Source: Melastoma dodecandrum (Eukaryota; Streptophyta; Magnoliopsida; Myrtales; Melastomataceae). Taken from it: a stretch of 64,000 bases of DNA. A program made the translations under genes and the position numbers. The stretch covers positions 4,466,501 through 4,530,500 of the forward strand of contig JARUPY010000534.1 of the NCBI GenBank assembly GCA_029817715.1, written 5' to 3'. This document shows positions 22,126 through 35,100 of this stretch, in pieces (position 1 is the stretch's first letter; the number at the start of each line of letters is the position of its first letter). Below the pieces are notes generated by a model. That model worked only from the letters and a program-made list of their open reading frames with translations, had not been told where the DNA came from and searched no databases.

Positions 22126-24486
22126 TTATTTCCAGTGTAGGTGAGCTAGCCCCTGCACATTGTTGTTGTTGTTGTTGTTGTTGTGGTTGAACACGCTAGT
22201 GCTTTGGCTGAGAGGGCTCACGGGCATCCCTGAGGAACCGCTCAGTGTCCCCCTCGAAGAAGCCGGGCTATCCGTGGTGTTCGCTCCCCCAGCTTGCCTT
22301 GATGACGGCTCTGCAAAGCCAGGAAGCTTGGGTTCCTTCAAGCCTTCGGCAGCAAAACTACCGACAATCACCTATAGTAAGAATTGTTACTTTGTCACTT
22401 TTGCATGGAGATTGAAAAAGGACGAGAACTCATTGAAGAAATGAATGCTACTAGCAGAGCAATCTGGTCTGGCAATGGGAAGCGTGAACAGTGATTCAAG
22501 TGGTGAAAGGATAATCGTTGCACAATGCGATTGATCAATCTGAGCAAGAGAGAGAGAGAGACCTGCACAGGGGAGGCTGCAGTGAGAAGTCCGGCCACAC
22601 CACCTCCCAGAACACGACCATCCGGGCCTGCCAGTGACACGCTCAAGCCTCCTGTTCTGCTACGCTGGCCCCCAATTTCTGAGAGGAGGAAGGAACCTGA
22701 AAGAGAGAGGATCTCGAACCTTCCCTACACCGAAGACAACATTCCCAAAGTCAATGCAAGCTTTCATCATTTTTGTATCTTCTATCACCACTTAATGTGT
22801 CATATATCTTAAGGATGGGATGGGCCAAACCCTGCGCTTATAAGGCACAAAAGTGAACAAACCTCATAAGTAACTGTTCCACCAGAAGTTGCTGCTTGAT
22901 GTAGAGTAACGTTAGATATAGCACCATTGGCAGTCAAAATGCAGATCGATCGAGGGCCATGCTGGGAGAAGGACATTATTCTGGCAGCAACATCCTGACC
23001 AATAAACCCAAAAGCACTTTGTGATTGCCAATAATTTTAGTAAAGAATCTAGCAAGAGAGATTATCACTTACATCGAGATAACTCATATTCCAAAATTTT
23101 ACGAAAATGGCCACAACTAAGAAATAATGGAAATGCCAGATCACACTGAAGGTGGGATGACTATATTTCAAAATAAAGGCACCCAAAAAAGAACATTTCT
23201 TAACATTTGCATGCCTGCATACATCTTTTAAAGGCCCACCTTATTTCTGTATGAATGCACACCACATACTCTTGACATATGTTTGGGATATGTCTTTATT
23301 TATGGATCGAAACTATTGCTAATTACAAAACAGTTAATCTTCTATCTGAGCAACAGTTTAGGATACCTATCCAGAAATAAGTACCAGATCAACATATGGG
23401 CACGCAATGACCCCAAAAGTTTGAAGACCCAAAGACTCAACACTAGGCCAACCACGAAAGAGAAGAATCGTTAACAATGCATCCCCACCTCTCCAGCTTT
23501 AACTGTAATAACATGTGGCGTAAACCCAGCTCCAGCAGACCCTTCATGGCAGTAAGAAGAGCATACAGTTTAGCAAACATCACTCATTAATAGATTCTGA
23601 AAGTAAAAGGAAGTTCAGCACATCAAGCGCACATGCTCAGGCAAATACTGGGAAAGCATGTAAATGTCTAGATAGAAAAGTAATTCCCTTCCTATTAAAC
23701 TACTTTAATTAGTTTACATCTTATCCCAACTAGGCTTTTATAAAATAATCCATGCCCCCATGAACTTTGACCAGACTACCCCTTGAAAAGGAAAAAAAAA
23801 AAATCTAAAGCGACGAATCTTTCCCAATTGGCCAGAAAGCACACAAAACTTTACACAGTTCACAAAAAAAAGGCACTTCTCTTCAGATCGATTGATCATC
23901 CCAAAAACTGACCCGACTGACTGATCAGCAAAATCAGCATTAAAGAACACCAACAAACGCCACATGCAACTTTGCATTAAACAAAGCATCACCAGTTGAA
24001 AGGAATTTTATAATATATACCAGCTGTAGCAGCATCTGAAGCACCAAACATATCCTCCCTTCCAAACCCAGAAGAAGAACCTCCTCTCCCTCTACCCCTA
24101 CCCCTACCCCTACCCCTCCCTCTCCCCCTACCCCTCCCTCTACTACCCCCCGACTCCCCCCCGCTCGGCAGCAGCAGAACCGGGCCCCCGCTCCCTCCAT
24201 CGGGCCCGTACTTCCTCGGCCTCCCCCTCTTCCTCTTAACTGACATCTCCTGCTGCACGGATCCATCGCCCCCGACAACTCCGTCTAACCCATTCCCGAC
24301 GCTCCCGTTGGGGCCGCCGATGTCGCCGGGCTGGTATGCAGAGGGGGAGATCGAGCCAGCGGGATTGTAAACGGGGGTCCCGTCGCCGCGGTAGGACAGT
24401 CGCACCGGAGCAGCGGCGGGCGGAGTTAGGGCGTGCTGTTGGGTAGAGTGGTGGGATAAAGGGCTCGACCCAAATAGACTTTCCAT
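22126..24486 (-). CDS. AT-hook motif nuclear-localized (AHL) protein with PPC domain
   Basis: Five coding exons: 24486-24021, 23541-23489, 22994-22863, 22724-22563 and 22371-22126 (1,059 nt, 352 aa), in phase. The AT-hook KRKRGRPRKYGPDG (residues 84-97) binds the minor groove of AT-rich DNA. The PPC/DUF296 domain (about 155-275) starts at GFTPHVITVKAGEDVAARI and includes SICILTANGAISNVTLHQ and RFEILSLSGSF. AHL proteins form trimers through PPC and regulate chromatin and transcription in the nucleus. An intron-split PPC is typical of the intron-containing AHL clade. Oddities are a 19-residue RG/GRGR run between AT-hook and PPC (residues 115-133) and an eight-Asn run near the C-terminus (codons near 22160-22187). 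Confidence 0.93.
24088..24144 (-). repeat. Microsatellite coding for an Arg-Gly run in the AHL protein
   Basis: Plus-strand CCCCTA/CCCTCT hexamer-like repeats encode alternating Arg-Gly, an in-frame microsatellite in exon 1. Confidence 0.8.
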
Positions 24487-25149
24487 GGGGGGAAGACGAG
24501 TTGACGAACCCTGCTCCGATTTTCTCGACGAAAGGAAGGGTTTCTAGGGTTTTGATTCGGAAAAGATTTGATTGTTTTCCCTCGGTAGTCCTGGGTAAAA
24601 CCCTAATTAAAACCCTAGCCGAGGAAGACGAAGAAGAAGAGATTAATTTTGGGGGAGGAAAATGTGAAATTGGGAATCTTTTGGGACCAATATATTACTT
24701 TGATTCTTAGGTAGTTTGGCATCTTTTTTGTTATAATAATAATAATAATATTTTTATAAAAATAATCTTAATATTAATTTTTGTGGGTAATTCAACAAAC
24801 ATGTAATGACAAATGTCGACATTTACTTGCAATACATTCTGTGAAATCTGAAAACTTAACTGCTGTACTTATCCCCAACAATCTTTGGGATACGAAGTTC
24901 CCTGTCAATCCAAATTTTCACCTCCTCCCGTTCCTTCTCCCAGTTCTGCTATTCTATTATCCTCTCCGCACCACCCTCTCCCAGTCATCGCCAAGCATCT
25001 GACCGTGATCCCTGGGACAGACCGAGTATCTCTCGGCTGCTTCCGACTGAGGCCGAAATGCTTCTGCAGAGGAAGTGGGGTGCTTCTGCTTGCCATTTCA
25101 TATGGTTGCAGTTCAACCACCTCAAAGAACTAGATTCAAAGACACGGTC
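24487..25149. other. Spacer between AHL and TRAPPC11
   Basis: Holds the AHL promoter and 5' UTR and the TRAPPC11 3' UTR. An ATA-repeat run lies near 24732-24752. No gene seen. Confidence 0.45.
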
Positions 25150-28100
25150 TCACGTAGCTTCAACGGTCTCCGCCTTGTTGTCTCCCTCATCCACAATCTT
25201 GAAACAAGGTTTGGACGGATATGCAAATATAGAAGATGCATCCGCGGATGACTGGAACACTGCGGAGTATCTCACTGAAGTCAGAGTAACTTTAGGTAGC
25301 TGAAGTGAACCCGAGGCTAGAGGAACAAGCTTGTATGCCAGAATGTGGTCAGCCTTTGGGAGGACGGCAACTGAGCTGCTGTGCGGTCCTGACATGACGA
25401 AACTCTGGGAATCAGACAGCGAAAACTTCACCTCTTGTAGCAGGTGCGTCTGGTTAGTAATCTTGATGTAGTACGTGAAAGGGTCTCCCAGGATAGCATA
25501 AGGAGGACATTCCAAACTGACTGTCAGTGGCGGCAATTCCACTCTGATGTCAGGGAGTTTGTGTTCCGTGAAGACGCTGTCGTCGGCAGTTCTGGAATCT
25601 CTCCTCCATTTCAAGTGAACAGAACCAAGCCTGAGCACGGGAGTATGTTCCTGAGGACACACGGTGAAGACCTTCTTATATTCCTTGCCGGGCGCAAGCT
25701 GGGCTGGCCCCTTCAGATCCTGACTACCGGGCTTTATCGAACAGGAAGAAGCAGTGGCATTCTCATCATCGGCTTTAATGGAGAAAGATTCCAACTGCAA
25801 AGGGACTTCCGTGCAGTTTCTTGTGCTGACGATGAGTACACTCTTCTCGTTGACGGGCAACGATGGCAATTTCTCAGGCTCATTAGTCCTTTTTATTCCT
25901 GAGAGAAGTAGCGGGTCTCTTCGGAATGGCAGCAAAAAACGATGGCTGATGGCGATTGGATTCTTCCCTTCTATCTGCAAACTCTTGTGAACATGAATTT
26001 TTTGTCCACTTGATTCATTGCCGTGGGGACAATACCCTAGAGACACAAATAGTGTCGTGGCTTTTGGTCGATGCCACTTGATCTCTAATTTGCAGGACCA
26101 CGAATCTCCATTTTTTATATTGGGAACAGAAATCAGCCCGAAAGACTGTTGAATTGTATTAATCTTGTCTGAACTAGTTCCAATTTCCTCCTCCCCTTCT
26201 GCTCCAACACCGAGTAGTTCAACATGATGCCTGTCCAAACTGGATGATTCTGCCTCCCGGGGACTGAACAACCCACTTCCCCTGACGTCAACCAGGTTAA
26301 TTTTCAGTTCTCCAGCATAGATGTTGTGTCCCCTTGCCACCATTGTAACAGGAACACTGAATCTCTCCCCAACCAATGCGGGGCCAGAAGCATCTAGGTT
26401 AAGATCAACAAGCGGCTCTGCTTCTTCAACTTGGAGAGCCTTCTGCCCAGTGATTGCCAGTGCTGGATCCTTGGTAGGGAAAGTTTCTGTGCGATCCTCA
26501 AATTTCCAGAGAGGCAAGTCATCCATTGAAGCAGGGCTCTCAGCCCGACAGAAAATTGTAAAGTGAGATGCAAGTTTGGCAAAGATTGATATGCACTCCA
26601 GCTTTCCACTTTGTTCTGTAAATGATAGCAAAGTTCTGGATTTAATATCAGAAAAATCATTTTCAGGATACCCCCAAGGAGGCTATCACATGACAACAGG
26701 GTCCTCAATTAGAGAGTAGCTCCAAGTCAGGTGATATCTCATGGTTAAAAGACATCCCTATAAACTATACAATATAAACAAGTAAGAACAAGAGAGAGAG
26801 GCAGACTTTAAATGCGTGATCACAAGAGAACTAGACTAATAATAATGACAGGGTTGACAAGGATCGGCTTTTAGTTGGAGCATGAAAAAGCATTATATTT
26901 CTATACAGCTAACAGGGTCTCCGACACAATGTATATAAATTTCACCTAGCAGTCTGAATGGGACCATTGCGAAAGATAAATAAAAGAAAAGGAATACCAA
27001 ACCTGATCTGATGTCATAAGTCAGGCGCAACCATTTGTTTGTTGAAAGGGACAGAGAAGGGTCTGTTTCTACTCTGCGATTTTGTAGCCCAACATGGTTC
27101 CCAGCGGATGGAAATTGATTGGCTTTTACAATGGTAAAGTTACACTCGGACTGGTTAAACTGGATATCTAATTGATCAATCTCAACCTGAAGTGGCAATT
27201 GTGACAGAAGGGACACTGTAATAGAAGTCGATGCACCTGGCTTTACGGTTTGCTCGTGGAAAGCTACTGCAGCAAGCAGGACTGACCTCAGGGGACTGAC
27301 GAGGTCAATTTCAAGGTGAAGAGGGTTATCCTCAGTTACTTTAAGTGGATTCGTTTCCTCAGGTGTCATTGAAGAGTCTCCCGTGACAAGTTCCAGAACT
27401 TCTTTATGGATGCTTTCTCTTTGCTGCAGGCTTGGAGGTCCGGCTGGGCTACTCTCTTTGATTACAAGAGAGTTTCCCTTGCCATCAGAATAAACAGGTA
27501 AAGCAGCCATCTCTAGGGAGTATTCAACAAAATCTTTTACGGTAGCTAGTTTCCTACAGCACTCTCTTAAGTACCCTAATACCTCCCACAACAAAGTGAC
27601 CCAGCCCTCTTGTCTGTGCAGATTGGCTAAACTGTCAAAAAGCTGCTTTGCATCACCAAAGTTGCCAATGGAGAAATATTCTTTTGCAATGTCCAATCCA
27701 CAAGTAGCACCCATCCGCTGGACCTTAAGGCTAGCAAAGAATTCATAGCTCCTTTTCAATAATGCAATAATTTCATAGGAATCTTGGAATCTTTTCCCCT
27801 CTGCAAGAGCATAACGGATGTAGTCTTCATCTGTAAGACTGCAGTAATCCAAGCGCCAATCATGTATTGCTAAAAGAAAGTTCATAAAAAAAAACACTGA
27901 CTCAGAGGGTAAGACTTACGATTGCATGGACAGCAAATCGCCCTGCTCAAGTAATCGAGCGAATTGACCCACATAAACAGAGGGCACCACAGATTCAGAA
28001 GAGCTATCAATCTCTGAAGATTCCTCCCACATTGATAAGGCGATCTCAAAAGCAGATCTCTTCCTCTTCAAATACAGAGCAGCCAGCTATTTCCAAAATA

Positions 28101-30213
28101 CGAGTAGCATCAGATCAATCATAATGGAGATGATTCACTGGATTTTCCCTTTATTATAATTACAACATACATGTCAAGTAATTGAAGATGATGAGACTTA
28201 GTTCTTATAACAGGAAGTTGATAATAGCGACATGTCTAACCTGATAATAATAAGCTGGCCGAAATTCCCATTCTGTCAATGTCATGTCAGCTGCATCTGA
28301 GAGCAGAGATGAAACACTTTGATTGGTAGCAGAACTCGTCTCTAACAACTCAGCAAATACTAAAAATTGTCTGCTCATCCATTCCCAGTGTAGATGAATA
28401 GCTTCAGCTGATCCCACAAGCTTTTTGTATGAAGCCTTATGTTGGCGAAATGAGGTAACTGCTTCGAATGTTTTCCCACCGTGTAACAGTAGAGTTGACA
28501 TCTTGAAGTGCAATTGCTCAGCAACGCTCTTTATTTCAACTAAGCGTTGGATTGGGGGCAGTCTGGTTGATGTACCAATCATCTAAATACATAAACATAA
28601 TAGAATCAATATACTTAGCAATTTTAGACATAGGAAAATTCTTAACAGTTAACTATAATGCTTTGCCTCCTTTTAGCAACACACATAATGCAAGTGCAGC
28701 CTTAGAAACATACAAGTGCCGTGGGATTATAGAGTGTGGGGGGAGAGAGAAATAGAGGACCTCTCGCACTGTACAATAGGATTCATCATAGAACCTGAAA
28801 GCTTCACTCCAATCCCTTCGAAATTCTGCATATACTGCAGCCTAAGAATAAAATATTTAAGGAGAGTGGTTAATTAACAATACCCTTTTCTGAGGAAAGA
28901 AAATCATTGCTCTCATCAGATTACCACTACAACAAAAAAAAGCATGAAATATTGCAAGCTAAAAAGTACTATACTAAGGAAAACTAGTATTCCTTCAAGA
29001 GGAACCGAACTTTAAGTCTGTCAAAACCAAATTTCCAGGTAATGGCTAGCGGTAGTTAAAAGGGTAGAGAAAACTCCATGAAGAGTGGAAAAGAATTCCT
29101 TCTAGTCCCAGTGCCTACTTTTCACATGTCACAATGAGCTCACAATCAAAGAAATGCTTGACTTAATTTCTGAATTTCTTATTGGTAACCAAACATATCG
29201 AACTCTTCTAAACTCTCTAGAGGTAAGCCTGACTACTGCAGTGTCCAATCGAAGAATGTCTCCATAACAGAGAAAGAAAAGGCCGGAAAAGTTTTTAACC
29301 TTGAAGCAATAGCGTACATGCAACTCAATTGAACTATAACTCTTCTTCTCAACTCGTGTTTTGACCCTCCGACCTTCCTCTTTATAGTATGAATTTGCTA
29401 AATCAGAAATGGTTCCTGCCAATCTGCATAAGAGCTGTTCTATCACAATATTTCTCTACGGTTTACCACAAGATTGTATCCCAAAAATAAGAGATCGTGT
29501 AATTATACTTGCCTGTCAAGGGATTGTTTTAAATCCAAGGGATTATTAGTAGAAAAGACAGTAAGGTGCTTGGAATCTATATCAGCCCTTTTACGTAATG
29601 CAATCATTCTATCTTCGCTCATATCATCTGCAGCAACATTTTTTGCAGCCAAAAACAGAACATCAGCTGGGGGTGCACACGAGTTGTTCTACATCTGCGG
29701 GCACGGATTTTGCATACCTGAGGAAGAAGACTGTACCACCACGACAATCAATTTAACATTCCTTTGCCTAACCGCGTCCCTTAAACCAGCCAAAACAAAA
29801 GAATCAACGCGTAAATCAGCACATGCTAACAAAAGCAAAACTAAAACCTCCAGAAATCACCCGATCACTCACTTCACATTATCGATCTCCAAGCACACCT
29901 GCAACCACTGCGCCGGATCTCCATTAACCTCTTCCCAAGTGAACATAGCTGCGACCACGGCAGGAACCCTAGTCCGGTGCTTCGCGAGCCAATCGCGCTT
30001 GAGTATCCCACCTACCGCGTGGCTCTCTCCCAATTCCTTGGGCTTCCTTCTAAGGATCACGGGGATCTCGGAGAAGTCGGGGAGGACGAGGACGTTGATC
30101 GGAGGCTGCTGCGAGTGGAGGTGAGCGGAGATGGAGTGGTGGTGGTCTATGGATCCAACCAAGGAGACCAACGCCACCGGCGGCGTTCGTAGCTCCTCCG
30201 GGTACTCTTCCAT
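25150..30213 (-). CDS. TRAPPC11: Trafficking protein particle complex subunit 11 (TRAPPC11)
   Basis: Nine coding exons: 30213-29873, 29779-29718, 29666-29513, 29423-29300, 28841-28761, 28582-28241, 28086-27920, 27838-27003 and 26615-25150 (3,573 nt, 1,190 aa), all in phase. The start MEEYPEELRTPPVALVSLVG and the central foie-gras region (VYAEFRRDWSEAFRFYDESY, then MIGTSTRLPPIQRLVEIK and QEGWVTLLWEVLGYLRECC) match plant TRAPPC11 (Arabidopsis ROG2). The C-terminal third is the beta-rich gryzun-like region. The protein is a subunit of the TRAPP tethering complex of the early secretory pathway at the Golgi. The intron after exon 3 uses a GC donor (CAG|GCAAGT) rather than GT. Full length for the family. 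Confidence 0.93.
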
Positions 30214-30719
30214 GCAGGCTGGCGATGCTCCGTCGGCTTGGGTCGGCTAGGCTGGATCCGCGTCCTCCAAGGGAGGGAACGAGGCCGATGGTAACATAAC
30301 ATTGACCGTGACACCGTCATTGTCACTTAAGCACGTGAGGGAATTTCAAATATATGGGCCTAGTCATTTAAGGCCCAAAGCCCATTATAGTCTTCAAGCC
30401 CAAAACCCACTTTTGGTCAAATAATTAATAAATGTATTAGTTTGTTTAGGGTCAAATTATGGAAACCAATGATTTCCACTCCGGCGTTCCCCCATCATTT
30501 CCCATGAGTTTTTTCCATACAAGATTAAACAGCATTTACATTTAAAAAAGAAAAAAGAAAAAAGGGAAGCAAAATGGCACAGCAGCATGCTTTTTATTTT
30601 CAGAAACAAAAAGACACTGCTTCCGAAATTTCGGAATATACTGCCAAAAAATTTTACTACCACATGCATCAGGACAAGATTCGCTTGGTCTGAGCCCCCC
30701 GTCTATGACTTCCATGGCG
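30214..30719. other. Upstream flank of TRAPPC11
   Basis: Promoter and 5' UTR of TRAPPC11 plus the 3' flank of the next gene. No ORF supported. Confidence 0.4.
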
Positions 30720-31181
30720 TCATCCTATGTACCTTTCATCTCCGCCGCGACTAACAACCACCGAAGAAGCAGAGTAAGTCCCCTTGATGAACTCCAAGCA
30801 ATCGGCAATGGCCTCTGTGTGGAAAGTGTTCGACCTCGTGACATACTTGAACCCGCAACTCTTCGTCGTCATCAGAGAACAGGGAACTTCCCTCTGGACC
30901 AACCGGACCCTGCTGCTACCATTCCTCTCCAGATAACCAAAGTAGCCCTCCTCGTTCTTATTACCTCCGCCCCGGCATCTGAACAACCTCAGGGCTCGCT
31001 TGTACCTACGCCTCAACCACTCGAGGATCCCAAAAACGGACACGAACCTTGTGCGAAGCCTCTGCACCGTGAACCTCTTGCCACGCCTTAACCTGAACCC
31101 GAAACCTCTGCTGCACCGGCATCTACAAGGAGGAGGACTAGGCAATCTCCTCCTCCACCCAGAGCAGCCGTGATACGCCAT
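30720..31181 (-). CDS. Small basic plant protein with a C-terminal EAIADCLEFIK motif
   Basis: An intronless 153-residue ORF with Arg/Cys-rich N-terminus (CRCRCSRGFGFRLRR), an Arg-rich middle (LRTRFVSVFGILEWLRRRYKR) and a conserved-looking end (SNTFHTEAIADCLEFIK, residues about 117-133). This resembles short plant proteins that share a SN(T/S)FYSEAIADCLEFIK tail, some annotated 'Josephin-like', whose function is unknown. No signal peptide or membrane segment. I chose the first ATG, which begins MAYHGCSGWRRR. The antisense ORF at 30705-31091 is a shadow. Confidence 0.65.
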   Translation of the reverse strand: MAYHGCSGWRRRLPSPPPCRCRCSRGFGFRLRRGKRFTVQRLRTRFVSVFGILEWLRRRYKRALRLFRCRGGGNKNEEGYFGYLERNGSSRVRLVQREVPCSLMTTKSCGFKYVTRSNTFHTEAIADCLEFIKGTYSASSVVVSRGGDERYIG

Positions 31182-32190
31182 ATCACTCGTATAACAGGAA
31201 AGGGAAATGGTGCTTGAGGAGTTTTTAAGTGTTTATGTGAGGTGGGGAAGGGAGGGGGGTAGGCGGAATCAGACAAGAAATTTAGGGGAGATGAATGATG
31301 ATGTGGGGGGGGGGGGGGTTATGTTCATTTGATTTGTAATAATTTTGACTTAAGATAATGTCTTCAGCGATGAAAAGTGTGGCGTGGGAGGGGGACACAA
31401 AAGCTTTATTAGGTGGAATTAAATAGAAATAGGTTTGTTGTTCTCGTCAGCTGTTCACACGCCAAGAAAGGCAGCAAAGTTTGCAAAACATGGCACAATT
31501 TTATTGGCAAGAAAACATGTTGGTCATCGGTTGTCACAAGCTACCCATGATTGGCTTCGAGCACAAATCTGAGTAGTTAGCCGAAATAGATGAAGATATC
31601 AGAAAATGCCCACATTGTGATCATCATGATACAAAAGGATTTCCCACCAAAGCTATTGCATAAAAAATAATGAAAACCCTCTTCCTTGACTTTCTCACTG
31701 TTCTGATGCCGACCCTCCGACCCTCTATTAAGTGCTTGCATTTTACAGCCACATGTCGATATGAATTTTTGTCATGGCCACGGCTAACTGTGATGCAGGT
31801 AGGAGGGAGGGGGGAGTTCTCACCTACAGTGGGAAGGTGTTCGACTCAAACCAGCAAAACCAGAAAAGGCGGAAAAAAGTGGGTGTCTCTGTCATCATAC
31901 ATTGTGGACAAGGTAGACATCCACATCAGCAGAATCATCAGCTGGAAATCTTTAAGCTAAGACAGAGGCTAGCTGGCACAAGACATAATGACTCTCCTCA
32001 TTAAAACTACAGCTAAAGGCCTAAATCTACCAGGTTTCGGTACATACAAACAATGCCTCGAGAGGGTTTAGTGAGACTCGAAGGGTTAAGCTAAATGAAG
32101 CCAGAGAGGAGCCTACCACCACTACTCTACTACTACCCCTAACAAACTGACCTGCACATTTGTCCTTGGTGCTCTCTACCCGGGACGACT
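31182..32190. other. Spacer between the small protein gene and ARID-A
   Basis: A run of G at about 31305-31317 and no gene. The part next to 32190 (from about 31700) is probably the ARID-A 3' UTR. Confidence 0.4.
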
Positions 32191-35100
32191 CTACTGCTCG
32201 GCTAGCTCGAACGGGACACGGACAAATAATTGTCCGTGTAATGTGACCACTGCGGATGTCTGGTGCGGGTCTATCCTTGATGGCAAGTTTATGACCTGTT
32301 TAAACAGAATGTTAGAAAGATCGTCGAACTAAGACGGTAAAAAGGATGATAGCAAATAGTGAAAGTCCACCTTCTTAAAGGGAGTAACTCCCCAAGGATT
32401 GTCTGGTTGTTCTGGGTCCCCACTTATGACCAGTCGACCTGCCGGATCTGATTGTACTCGAACCTGAATATATTCGATGAAACAGAAAAAAGAATCAATA
32501 ATCAAAGAAGGCAATAATTCTATGACAATGAGTACAGGAAGAAAACAACAAAAACTGTTAGGGCCAGTCTACCTCTTCCCGCAACAGACCAGGGACTAAA
32601 GCATACACCTCAAAGCAATCCATCTGAAATGAGAATGATGCCGTCTCAATCAACTCCCAGAAATTCAAGCAGAACAATAAATGAGATGATTAATTTGGAG
32701 AACTCACCGTCTTCTGTACATTGATTTTCACCCAATCAGCTGGAAGTCCTATGTCAACCACTGCTACATCAACTCTGGTAAATGGAAACGTGTTAAAGTG
32801 TCGATCAAACTAACATCGAAATATTTGTCTTTCAAACAAGGGACATTAAGGAAATAGATGCAATGATCCAATCACTATTTTATTCACTCTGATACAAAAA
32901 AACCAACCAGAATGCACCTAGACCTGTTGACTGATGGTTAACGGAACTACTAAGAGCTAACATACATATTTGGTTTTAAATAACACCCTGTTTTAAGTTG
33001 AATCAAACATATTTGCTGGACTTTAAGAATGATAGACAGGCTAACGATCTTAACTGTGTTTTGGCAGCTTTTGGTAGAGTAGTTGTCACGGCATCTTCCT
33101 CAAGAGGTTGCTTCTTACGTTTTAAAGGACCTAGTACGCAATAAAACAGGAATCAATAGCACTTCCAATCTATGGGATGACAGAACATATACAGATGATG
33201 ATTGAAGAGAAACTCCCCAAACAAGCCTTTTCAGGGTCAGAGCATACCAACACTTTTTAGCTGCTTCTCACGTTTTTGCGCAGAAAAAGCACTCTTCTCC
33301 TGCGACTGCGGATCAATGTTACTATATAATGCACAAAATCCACGTAAGAAACTGAAAAGTGGAAGAAATTAACTTAACTATTGCATACCTTTATTATCGG
33401 ATCACTAACTTCACCATTGCCAAGAAGCCGTTGTGAATGCCAGCCCTGCCTGGCGCGAGCAGCAGATTCCCTGGGCATTCTACCAGATCCAGAAGCCTAA
33501 CAGGTAAAGGACGTGCATATTTGACACAAATTCTTAGTACAGACAGTTCTCAAGCTCTTTCACACTGATAGAAGAGAACAAATTTATGAGGATACTGGTC
33601 AAAAGCAGAAAAGACTTGGATTAGAAACATTTCCGGGCTCTACCTGATTATCAATGCACATAGGTTCTGCAGGCAAGGGAGCTTGAATATTAAGCTCTCC
33701 AGAAAGGGTTTTCTCCCTCTCAAAATCGAGTAGAGCCTAAAACACCATTACCAGCATTTCGGCAGAATTTAATGACCAGATAACATAACCCCAATAGGAT
33801 AAGTGTTAGCACAGAAACTTCCGCATGTATATGACTCATAAGTTATCATGGAATAAAATAGTTTAAGGCTAAATAAACCTTTTCATAGAAGCCGCGAAAT
33901 GTCCAGGATACTGTCGTACATGTCCTGTAAAGAAAATCATTAAAATAGTCAGCAGCCATTGATAAGTATTACCTTTCAAAAAAAATAATAGAATAGGGAT
34001 AAAGACTTGGAGTGCAACAAGAAAAGGTGAGAGCAGATGTCAGAAGCCCAAACATATAAATATCTCTTCTCTTACACTTATGAACAGAATTAGAAAGAAT
34101 TAAACAGATACAGATTGATCAAACAAAGTAGTACTTTAGTGACATGAGTAAAGGAGAACATGGCAACTACAAAAAAGATCTAATCAAATTTGCTAATTAG
34201 CTCAAAGCAGGTTTCATCAGCAACAGACGTTGATCATAAAGGAATGTGATTACTTACTTCGGCGGTCTAAAGGACTCTCCTACTTGTCGCCATAATTTGC
34301 TTGATGTAACCTAGATATGAAAAAAATTAAGCCAATTCATAGATGTATGGAGAGCACCAATGAAATAGGCTGAATTTTGCGACAGTACCTTCCCAAAATA
34401 ATCCAACTATAACTAACAAACCAAGGAACTCAGCAGACAACCAATCAGAGCAGACTTGACCAAACAAAACCATAATAGCAATGAACAAAGAAAGATACAA
34501 CACTGTAAAACAAAGGAACCCGCATTCATTGATCACTCCACTAGTCAATTGCCTGTCATCCCACATAAAACGACCCAACTAATCATAAGATTTCAAGGAG
34601 AAACTTATACTTGCTGGCGTATTTTCAGCAGCCTATATAACAGTATCAATTAACGCAAATGGTTTTACAAATGATAAGCATGTAAAAATAACATTCCAAA
34701 ATAAATAATGTTTGGGTTACCCTGTCATAGCCTCCAAGTCCTATCACAGCTCGCCATAACCTTGTTGACAATTATAAATATGGAAAAACTGGATTAGCTA
34801 TAAACAAAGTGGGTCGTAACCTTCCATATGCAGATGAAATGTCTAATCAACAGAGTGACAAACAAACTCACTTCAGGCAATTTAATCCTTCTCCATAGAA
34901 TTTAGGAGGCCTCAATTCCATCTTTCTCTCTTTAAAGAAGTTCTCCAATTCTTTCATGAATAAATATTGGTCGTCTTCTGTCCCTGACACACTGCCTTCA
35001 TCATTTTCATTTATGAGAAACAAATGTTTCATACTGGAGCTTCCATTTTCTGCTGGTGAAGCAGCTACTTGTTCTGCATCAATATTCATGGAACCCCCCA

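Noticed and set aside
30705..31091. Plus-strand ORF of 128 codons
   Set aside because: Antisense to the small basic protein, whose minus-strand frame has the conserved EAIADCLEFIK motif.
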